Virus record (IMG/VR): IMGVR_UViG_3300017782_000306
Span: 1-20,229 of that record
Direction: 5' to 3' (one strand)
DNA length: 20,229 nt
Source: a virus
Shown: positions 7,530-18,100 of the stretch, piece by piece
Position numbering within the stretch: position 1 is the stretch's first letter
How the letters are laid out: the number at the start of each line of letters is the position of its first letter
Program-made: the position numbers and the translations under genes
Notes under the pieces: generated by a model
The model's database searches: none
Told to the model about the DNA's origin: nothing
The model's input: only the letters and a program-made list of their open reading frames with translations

Positions 7530-8681
7530 ATGGCAGTATATAAAATTTTCCCACTTCAAGATGCAACCCTATATTCAGGATACCCTGAAATGAATGCAGG
7601 TATAGATGCAATTTTAGAAATATCTAGCACATATCCTTCTACATTTTCTACTCCTATTGTAGCACGACCATTAATCCAATTTGATCAATCTCAAATTAAC
7701 AATATTATTGATACTTTAAATACTAGTTCCACTGCCATTTCATCAAGTTTAAAAGCTTTTATAGCAGATGCTAGTGGAGTAGTAATGAAGTCAGACATAT
7801 ATGTTTATCCTTCTTCTGGATCATGGAATAATGGTAGTGGAGAATATTTAGACAACCCTTCTACTGTTAATGGGGCGGGTTGGAAATTTAGAGCAAATAG
7901 TGGATCAACCCCTTGGTTATTAGATAACTTTACAGAAAATGTAACAGGATCATATACCTCAGCATCCCCAGGAGGTGGTAATTGGTATACAGAATCTAAT
8001 GATACTAGACTTAATTTAGAATATTCTCAATCTTTCAACTTAAGAACTACTAAAGATATTAATGTAGATGTAACTGATATAGTTAAGACTTGGTATTCTA
8101 GTTCATATAATATACCTGGTACTTACACTGAAATAGAAAATAATGGATTTTTACTAAAATGGAGTGATGAAATAGAATTTGATTCTAATTTATCTATTCA
8201 ACCTAAAATGCAGTTTTATTCTGTTGACACAAATACTATATATCCTCCTCAATTAGAAATTAAATGGAGAGACTATAAATATGATAAAGGGGGATTATCA
8301 ACTATTAATACTCCTGATTTATATCTAGCTATTGATAATAACCAAGGTATATTTTATAGTGAAAGTATTAACCAATTTAGAATAAACTGTAGACCAGAGT
8401 TTCCAACTAGAACCTTTCAAACAGCTTCTGTTTACACAGATAATTTTGCATTACCCCCAGCATCATATTATGCTATAAAAGATTTAGATACAAATGAATT
8501 TGTAATTGATTTTGATTCAGAATTTACTCAAATTAGCTGTGATAATACAGGTAGTTATTTTACATTATATATGAATGGTTTAGAACCTGAAAGGTATTAT
8601 GAAATTTTAATCCAAACTACAGTTGATGGCAATACTATAGTAAAAGATGATCAATATTATTTTAAAGTTGTTAATGGATAA
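7530..8681 (+). CDS. DNRLRE-like beta-sandwich structural protein
   Basis: The 383-residue protein starts with LQDATLYSGYPEMNAGIDA and continues with ARPLIQFD (residues 9-52), later SDIYVYPSSGSWNN (88-101) and DINVDVTDIVKTWYS (176-190) plus NNGFLLKW (204-211). That order of a DAT-x-x-S-G start, a RP-L-I-x-F-D strand, a W-N pair, a DVT-x-x-V-x-x-W strand and an NGF-x-L strand fits the DNRLRE domain, a beta-sandwich found in secreted surface and adhesion proteins. The C-terminal about 130 residues form another beta-rich unit ending in YMNGLEPERYYEI and VVNG, possibly Fn3-like. Position directly after gp6, where T4 has gp7 and gp8, points to an outer wedge or peripheral baseplate protein. A-rich bases (AAAAAATAAAAA) precede the start. 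The domain call is by eye and moderate. Confidence 0.7.
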   Translation: MAVYKIFPLQDATLYSGYPEMNAGIDAILEISSTYPSTFSTPIVARPLIQFDQSQINNIIDTLNTSSTAISSSLKAFIADASGVVMKSDIYVYPSSGSWNNGSGEYLDNPSTVNGAGWKFRANSGSTPWLLDNFTENVTGSYTSASPGGGNWYTESNDTRLNLEYSQSFNLRTTKDINVDVTDIVKTWYSSSYNIPGTYTEIENNGFLLKWSDEIEFDSNLSIQPKMQFYSVDTNTIYPPQLEIKWRDYKYDKGGLSTINTPDLYLAIDNNQGIFYSESINQFRINCRPEFPTRTFQTASVYTDNFALPPASYYAIKDLDTNEFVIDFDSEFTQISCDNTGSYFTLYMNGLEPERYYEILIQTTVDGNTIVKDDQYYFKVVNG

Positions 8682-8683
8682 TT

Positions 8684-9154
8684 ATGTCTCAAACAAGAAA
8701 CGTTGATTTAAGAAAAGAGGTTTTTAATAAACCTCAATATGAACAAGTAATTGACACTAGTTTTTCTCAACTAGGGGTTGCTAGTATTAGTGCTAGTGCT
8801 GAAGATCAAATAAGCATTGAAGAATTCTTTGGATATTACAATTCTCTTTTTTATGATATACCACCCACTGGTGAAACTAATTCACATGAATTTTTAGTTA
8901 AAAATAGTGGGGAATATATTAATTTTGATCAAATAGCAGAAGAAATTTTAGCATTACAACAAGAAATAGCAGGATTGAGAGAAGAACTATTAGCAGAACA
9001 AATTAAAGTAGTAGAATTAGAATCGGGAGTAACTGTAAATACTGGTTCTTTAGGATTAGGAGAAAACACCGATACATCTATTATATCAACAAGTATATCA
9101 TCAGGTGGACAATCAGCGGAATCAGGAACAACTTCTAATAATAGTGTTTATTAA
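8684..9154 (+). CDS. Coiled-coil structural-cluster protein, unknown
   Basis: The 156-residue protein begins 2 bases after the preceding stop. Residues about 82-113 (FDQIAEEILALQQEIAGL, then REELLAEQIKVVELE) form a clear heptad-bearing coiled coil, which suggests trimer or dimer formation. The N-terminal 75 residues are mixed (DLRKEVFNKPQYEQVIDTSF, EEFFGYYNSLFYDIP), and the last about 40 residues are a Ser/Thr/Gly-rich flexible tail. It lies between the DNRLRE-like protein and the giant protein, so it may be an adaptor or bracket between wedge and fibre, comparable in placement but not in sequence to small T4 baseplate proteins. I recognise no named family. Confidence 0.65.
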   Translation: MSQTRNVDLRKEVFNKPQYEQVIDTSFSQLGVASISASAEDQISIEEFFGYYNSLFYDIPPTGETNSHEFLVKNSGEYINFDQIAEEILALQQEIAGLREELLAEQIKVVELESGVTVNTGSLGLGENTDTSIISTSISSGGQSAESGTTSNNSVY

Positions 9155-9163
9155 TTATAAAAA

Positions 9164-12100
9164 ATGGAAGAAAAAATAATAATAAATCAAGTTAATCCCG
9201 AAACATTTGAATTTCAGGACTATTCTATATCTGATGAATCTTTAATTGTTTCTAATGATTTAGATACTGTATTTTCAGGTTCTACAGATTATATTGAAGC
9301 TTATATATATGATGAAAATCAAAACCAAGTTTCATTTCAAGTCCCTTTTACTAATTATAAAGTTACCGAAGGAGATGTTGTTTTAATGCCCTCAAACGAC
9401 TTAGAAAGATTAGGATTTGATGTTGGTTTATATTATATAACTTATAATTTTTATAGACCACAATTAGCTTCAACTTTAAACACACAATATTATATTAGTG
9501 AAATTAGTTCTGATAGAACAGAAATAAGATTAGACAGCACACAAATTAATAATGCCCTATTAATTAGTTCTAGTTTAGAATTTATAGAATATAGAGAAAA
9601 TGCAGACTATTTTGTAGACTTTTTACTTAATTTTGGTAATAATCAATTAGTTATTGCTAATAATCTAGAATTAGACTTAAGTGATGAGTTAAATCCCACA
9701 ATATTAATTAAACTATATGAATCTCTTCCTTCAACTTTTGACTTAAAATCTCAATGTTCTGTAGTAGAGCAAATATCAACCCCACAGTCATATAATGTAA
9801 ATTTCCCTCCATTAGATTTTACCTCAGAGGATTTTACTTATATATCAGGACCTAATTATAGTTTAAATATTAAGGGGCAATCAGGTACTCCGGGAATGGA
9901 TTTTTCTTACAACACACTAGTATCTTCAAACTTAACTTCATCATTTAATCAAATAAATAATTTACTTAATCGTAAGGAAATAAATATAAATGTTAATTAT
10001 AAGGATTATAATGATTTTATTTATTTTTCATCTGCTTTTACTCGTTTACAAAACTTTTATTATAAAGTTGGACTAATACAATCAGCTAGTGCCCAATTAG
10101 GGCAAATTACTTCTTCAACTACGGGGTCAACTGTTTATAGTTCAAGCCAAGCTGAATTTAGTGCAACTATAGAAAATACTATTAAAAATTTTGATGGGTA
10201 TGAATATTTTTTATATTTTAACAGTGGTTCTGAATATTCTTATCCTAAATCAAATACTGAACCTCCATTTACTTTATACCCTACAGGAAGCACAGAAGTA
10301 CTAACTTGGTTAGGTTCAACTGATATTAATAATGCCTATTACGGAGGACAAGCACTTACCGCATCTAATTATGATGAAAATAATCAAAATGCATTATATT
10401 ATGCAATTCCAGAATATTTAAGAAGTGACTTACAAAATGCTAAATATGAATTATTTGTTGATATGGTTGGTCAACATTATGATAATTTATGGTTATATAC
10501 TAAAAATATAACAACTAAATTTGATGCTGATAATCGTTTAGATTATGGTATTTCTAAAGATATGGTTGCCGATGCTATTAGAGATTTTGGAGTAAAATTA
10601 TACTCTAATAATTTTAATACTGATGATTTATATGTTGCATTTTTAGGATTAACTCCATCGGGTAGTTCATTTCCTTTTCCTTATATGACAGGGTCAATTG
10701 GTGGTATAGTTAATACACCTTCTGGGTATGAGTATGTTGATTCAACGATATCGGCATCAAATGATATAATCCCGTTGGATGATGTTAATAAGCGATTATA
10801 TAAACGAATTTACCATAACATACCTTACTTACTTAAAACAAAAGGTACAGTAGCTGGTTTAAGAGCATTGATTACTTCATATGGTATTCCCGATACAATT
10901 TTAAGAATTAATGAATTTGGAGGTAAAGATAGAAATAATTCCCAAGATTGGGATTTAAAACAAGATATATATAATGTAGGATTAAATACTACTAGTTCAG
11001 GATTTACTTCATCTTTTTCCCTTAATTCAGATTGGGGTGCAGATGAAAATTCTCCTGGGTCAATTCAATTTAGATTTAAAACAAATGGTATTCCATTATT
11101 AGGATCAAATGTACCCTCAGTATCCCAATCAATTTTTGAAACTAATTTAAATACGGGTGATGGTGGTCAATTAAGTAGAATTGCTATGGCCCTTGAATAT
11201 GATGTATCATTACTAGCAGAGGGGAATTATTCTGGTTCTGTGCCTAGTAAATATAAAGAATATGGTACTTTAAAATTTTGGCCCAATATAAATACAACAC
11301 CACAAAACTCAGCATCATTATATCTTCCCTTTTGGAATGGAGATTGGTGGTCAATACAAGTAGATAGAGATGTTGCAGGAGATACTGGCAACTTTATTTT
11401 AAGAGCTGCTAATAATATTGGAGAAAACTTAGGTTTTACTGGCAGTGACACTATTGAGGGTAATACTACAATATGGGAAAATTCAACTGAAATATACTGG
11501 TTACCCCAAAATTATGTTCAATTTATTGGGGTTAATTATTTTCCTTTTACAGGTTCACTACAGGAAGTAAGGTATTATGCTGAAATGATAAGTGAAAGTG
11601 TGTTTTATGATTATGCAATGAATCCATATTCTTTTGAAGGAAATACGATTAATAGTGCACCAAATCAACTTGCATTTAGGTTACCCTTAGGGTCACTACT
11701 AGACACAGGATCATATTCTAACTCTATTCACCCAAAAGTTACTGGTTCTTGGGTTACAACATCCTCGTTTAATACTAATAGCTCTGCTTCGTTTACATCT
11801 ACCCCAACTTGGTTAAATAATATAGAAGATATTTACCTAGATCAAACCCCTTCGGGGATGAGAAATAGAGTAACAGATAAAATTCAAACTGAAGCACTAA
11901 TTTTACCCGAAGGTGATACTTTATCAGGTTATAAATCTATCCAACAAACATCATACGTTAGTGAAAGTTTTACCCCTAACGTTAATTATTTAGAAGTAGC
12001 ATTTTCTCCACAAGACCAAATTAATGATGATATTATTGGTCAAATGGGTTATTTTAACATTGGGGAATATATTGGGGATCCAAGACTTATATCTTCTTCA

Positions 12101-15100
12101 AATAAAAGTTATCCTGATTTAGATGTTTTAAGAGATGCATATTTTGAAAAGTATATAACTAATTATAACGTAACTGATTTTGTTAGATTAATAAAATTCT
12201 TTGATAATTCATTATTTAAAATGATAGAAGATTTTACCCCTGCAAGAACAAGCTTATCATCTGGTGTTGTAGTAAAACAACATCTATTAGAAAGAAACAG
12301 ACAAAGACCAGCTCAAGTATCTTCATCATTTGAACAATATTCGGGATCAGTTAGAAACTTACCTAAAGATTATAGTTTAGGACCAGGTGACTTCCCACAA
12401 TATTCCGATTCAGGTTCTGCAATATATAAATTTGGAGGTGGTACCGCAGGGTCGTTTGAACCCTTTAATGGGTTAGCTACTTCTGTATCAGGTACTTTAG
12501 GAGAAGGTCCTGATAATAAATATTTCTTAACTCAAAGTTGGGAAGAAGCTTGGGTTTCACTATCAGGCTCATCACCCATTGATAGAAGTGATCAAAGAGA
12601 ATTTTATAATGGTGAATTTAGTGGGTCAATAATTCCTATAGGTATAAAAGATATTTGTAGTGCTTATTTTAAAGTAGGAAATACTTCTTATAGATATGTT
12701 CCTGTTTTTTGGAGTGGGGATGGTAATAATTTTACCCAAACAATCTCAGCTCAACAATTTTTGGATCCTACTAACCAACCCCCACCGGGTTATGTTTGGT
12801 TTTGGAATGATGGTCAAAATGGTACCCCACCTAACTCTACAGGTAATGTACTTTATATAAAAATGTCTTTGCAAACTCATAATGGTTTAAATATATCTTC
12901 ATTTATCCAAGATATTGATTTTGTTACTTTTTCATTTAATTCTCCTGTAGACATAAATGGTAATATTTTAAGTCCAAATACCCCACAAACCTATTATGTA
13001 GAATCTATAGCACTCCAAAGTAGTACTCTAGCATCAGATACAAATAGTGTTGGTTCAGCTTTATGTTTTACAGTACCTGAAATTTCATCACAAATAGTTT
13101 CTTCAAATGATGCAAGTTTTTATGATTTTAATTTTTCAGCAAGTGGTGATTTCCAATGGTATGCCACACAGGATACATCAGTGGATCCCTCACCAGTATT
13201 AGATACAGGAATATCCGAATCAGTACCACAAGGTTATTTTCCTTTAACTTATCATACTGAATCCTTTTTTAGAGGGTGGGCAAGTTCTAATTTTTATACT
13301 AATGGAACTTATAACCAGTATGAAGGAATGCTAAGTGATCCTTTAGATAATTTTAATACCGGTTCACATGAAATAGATAACACAGATTCAACAATACAAT
13401 CTGGAATAGACCCAGCAAGTAATGTCCCATGGTTTATGAATGCCTCAAACCCACAAGGATCTGGGAAAAGTTGGTTGCAAATCCCTTCTGAATCATTCTT
13501 AGATTATGGTAATATCCCTGATTCAACCGTAGGACCAACATCAACTAATAATTATTTTAATATTGCATGGACAAGTGCTAGTTCGGAAGAACCACAGGCT
13601 GTACAAGGAACTAATTATTATTATAATGCTAGTAATAATGCTATTTATATATCTGGTTCTGAATTTCAAAACGAATTAAAAATAGCAAACCCATTATATT
13701 CTAGTAGTTTAATGTATAAAATTAGTGGGGGTAGTCAACTTTCAAGTACTGCAACATCATATACTCCTTATGGTCAAACTAATTTAAGTATACCTATTGA
13801 CCTCTCAAGAGGACAAGAATTGTGGGTTTATAGAGGAGAATCATCTGATCCTGTTGCAGATCCAAATGCCTGGAGGTATAATAGATATATTCATAGACCA
13901 TTCAAAGTATATTATCTAACAGAAACAGGATCAGGGCAGCCTGGTATTCCCTATGATTTGTATGATCCTATGATTCATGAGGACTTTTCTTCCACGGTGT
14001 ATCAAAGTTTATTTTTTCAAAACCCACCTTTATATTATAATAATAGTTCTCAAAATTTTGCTACAATGTTGGGAACACAAGGGGATCTGGATCTTGGAAT
14101 TATTGACCAAACAATATCATTTTTTAGACCTTTAAACCCTTCAGAAACACTCCCATCGACAGATGCAGTAACAGGAACTTTTAAAGTATTTAATGAATTA
14201 AGACAAGTAAGACCTTTTATATTTACAACTTATAATACATTAACAAATATAGGTACTACACCAGCTAGAGGCTCAGGTTCGGCAGTAGCTATTTCTCAAT
14301 CTGATGGTACTCCTTTTGCATTATTGAGAATGTATCAAAATCAAACCTCAACAAGACAACCAGTTAGTGAAATTGCCTACTTAGTTAGTAATCTCACTAA
14401 TATAATTAATTTAATTACGTATCAATCAGAAGGAGTTAATGGTGAAAACTCAATACTTTTGCCACCACTTGGTCAACAAGTTATCTGTGGTGCTGGAGGC
14501 ACAACTTCAGGTACTGTTATAATAAGTTCTACTGGAAATTATGCTATTACACAAAACCTAGGTAGTCTTGCCAATCCTTGTCGTGCAGATAATAATGAAG
14601 CAGATGATATTGTAATCCCACGAGGTAATTTTGTTAACGAAAGTCCCTTCTTCTATTCTACAGATAATATTCTTCCGGGAGTTACTGTAGGTAATGTTGA
14701 AGGTCAAACTTATCAAATAGAATATGGAGAATTTTTTGAAGGAAAAAATACTTCATCTTTAAGTTTAACAACAGGGACCCAACCAGGAGGAACAACGGAA
14801 GGTATAGATATAGTATTTCCTCAGGGTAGTTATATTTTTACTATGAGTGATTTTGATACTACTACTTTTACTAATGGTAGAACAGAATTTGGGTTATGGA
14901 CGACCTATGGTGATTATGCTAGGTATAACTTTGAAAACCAGGCAGGATCAAACACCAACCCAGTTACTATAAATTATAAAAATACAAATTATCAAAATAC
15001 TTCTATTGACATCTATAGGTTTGCAATACAAGATGCAGACGGATCACCATCAACAATATCAGGTGGTGGTGGAACAAATAGTTCAACATCTAGAAGTTAT

Positions 15101-18100
15101 CGTATTAACGTAACTTCTGATGGTGATTATTATCAAAGAATAAATATAGATGTAGCAGGTAATTATAAAGCAACGTTACAACGTCCACTTGGAACCATTG
15201 CTTCAGAAGTAAAAATATATTCAGTTCCAAATCAAACAGAAACTGGATTTACTAACATAACGGGTACTGAAATTTTTTCAACCATAGATAGCACAGCAAC
15301 TACTTTTGATTTAACTGGAGCTTTACAAGGATTAAATGCAGGAACACAATTATTATTCCAATTAGTACAACTTGTAAGTTGGTATGTTCCATTTAGAATT
15401 CATGAGTTATATAATGATTCTTTACCAAATACCAATAGTATAATAGCTAATGTAGGATCCCCAGAAGCACAAGGAACATTTACAGATCCTTATGTTGTTA
15501 CTGGATCTATTTCTACCAGATATGAAAATGGGGTAGAAGTTCCATCTGCTTTAGCAACTAAAGTAGTGGATGCTTATATTGTATATTCTTCTTCTTTATC
15601 ATCTAGTTTAGATGGTGCTTATGTATTTGATGTAGTTCCAACTTTTGGAACATTGTCTGTTACCGCATCTGTAGTTGTTAGTTCATTTACCGATGCTGAA
15701 GCTGCTTTATATGGTAATGCTATTTATGGAGAAGATCAATATGGAGGGGGAGCTTCGGGTGGTGGTACTACTTGGACAACAGCCTCTATAATATTATATA
15801 CAGGTTCAGCTAATAATTTCCCTAATGAGTTACCAGAGTTAGGGGGTAACATATTTGCCCAAACCAGTTCATATAGCCTAACTCACCATACTGGAGAAAG
15901 AATAACATTACATGCCGAATTTTCTCCGGGAGAATTAGAATATAATGATGTTTTAAAAATGTCATTACGTGTAGGAAGTGGTTCAAATGTTCCTTCAGTT
16001 GTAGAAAACTCATTAATAGTAACAGAGTATAGTATGAGTTTTACTTCATCAATTGATCCTAATATAGATCCATCAATACCAACGGTATTTAGTGATGATT
16101 TAAATTTTAATAAAGCATTAGATTGTCAACCTTTATTAAATAACTATAATGATTCAAGAACAAATGGAAATTTAATGGATGTAGATTACACTACTGGACT
16201 TGTAATCCCATCTAATTGGCAACAAATAATTAATTATACCGCAACTAAAGCAACAGTTCCTGAATCTAATTATACCATATTAGCTTCATCAAGACCTAGA
16301 TATTTTGGAGTAAGAGGATTCCAAGAAAACTTAAATGAGTGGACACCTGGAGATACTGGAACTTATGGTAAATTACCTATTATTGAAATTTCAAGGGGTT
16401 ATTTAGCCTATTTTAATAAATCTAATGACCCATATCCACTATTAAATAATTCTACTCAATATAATTTACAATATTTAATTGGTCAAGATGGTACAGCTAC
16501 ACAGCCTAAATTATCGGATATTTCTTTATATAATATTCAGGGTACGTTTGATTCTTATCCTTTAGTTAGTAAAGGAACAGTATCTCTTAATGCAGAAGAT
16601 TCTAACGCATTAAAATCCTTAGATGGTTTAGTAACATTTAGAAAAGTTACTCAAAAACCAGTACCTATAGTTTATACCCAAAAATCAGGAATATTTCCAA
16701 ACTATACCTATATAGCAGGTGATAATGGAACCAACAACCCAGGTCCTGTTGCATACACTGGTTCAGGGATTGATTTAATTGGTGATCAACCTGTAGATGC
16801 TTCTATTGTACCTAATTTTGCAAATTATAGCGTTTTAGCAGAAGATCAAGGTTCGGGTACACAAACAACGGATTTTGTTCTTACAACTTTTGAGTCATCC
16901 CAAAAAACACCAATTAATAATTTAGCCCCAAACATAACATCCTCATTCCCACCTGCATCACAACCAAATACCGATGTTTACAATACTAATACAGGTATTT
17001 TAACTATACCAAATGTTGATGATTATAATAATGCAGGCGGAAATGGAGCACCAACTTCCCAACCCTACAATTTAACAATGGAATTAGGTATTGACACTAC
17101 TCCTTTGGTATATGCAGTACAAACAAGTAATGCTGGTAAAGGTGGAGGATATAATACATCTACAGATTTAGGTAGTTTAAATATTAGATTTCAAAGAACA
17201 ACAAGTGGGGGTCCTACAAATAATTCATTTTCTACTTTTGCTCCTCAAAATTTAAAAGTAACTCTATTAAATTATATCCAACAACCCCAGGGAGGAATCC
17301 AAATAGTAACAAGAAACTTTTTAGCAGCTGCTAGTTCTTTGGTAAATAGTACATCACAAGGTGTTACAATTATATACAATGCTAATACAATTAAAGGGAT
17401 ATTACCTTCTAATTATTCAGCAGTTCAACAGGGTGGTCCTTTATTAAAACAAAGGTGGTTAGTATCAGGAACAGTTCCTGCTTCTTATATTAGACAAGGA
17501 AGAAGATTTAGAATTCAGGCCGCTGGAAATTTAATAAACCCTAATGCTTCCCAAAGAGATTTTCAATTAGACCCTAAATTTTTCCCAACCAGCCAAAATG
17601 GAGGATTTCAAGTTAAAACGGATTTACAAGGACAGGATAGTAACCCTGTTACAGCAGCACTACCTCCATATTGGACATTCAAAACTACCACAGGAGATAA
17701 TAGTGGAGATATTATTGCTAATAAATTAATAATGTCTTCTTCTCAAATGAATAAGGGTTATGGTAGAGGATTTATACAAAAAGATTTAATCTATACTGCA
17801 AGTTTTAATAAAAACTTTCCCGATGGTATTGAACCTGGATACACACAATTCCCAACGGTTCAAACCCCATGGTCTTTACAACCTTTTGATGAGATTAGAT
17901 TTAATAATGATGAAGGTCAAAATTATATAATTACAGAGGTAATAACACCTCAAAATCAAACAATAGCTAGTTACGTAGAGGAAGGTGTTGGTATGTTAGA
18001 AATAACTTTAGATAGAGATGTACCTGAAAGTTTTGCTGTTTTTAAAGAAACATCACCCGGTGGGGTTGGTATTGCTTTAGATGTATCTGCTACATCCTCT

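Noticed and set aside
8274-8281. TATAAATA, the T4 late promoter octamer, on the + strand
   Set aside because: It lies inside the DNRLRE-like gene. Further copies occur within coding sequence (for example near 7218, 7311, 11287 and 20020), none close before a start, so they are expected by chance in AT-rich DNA.
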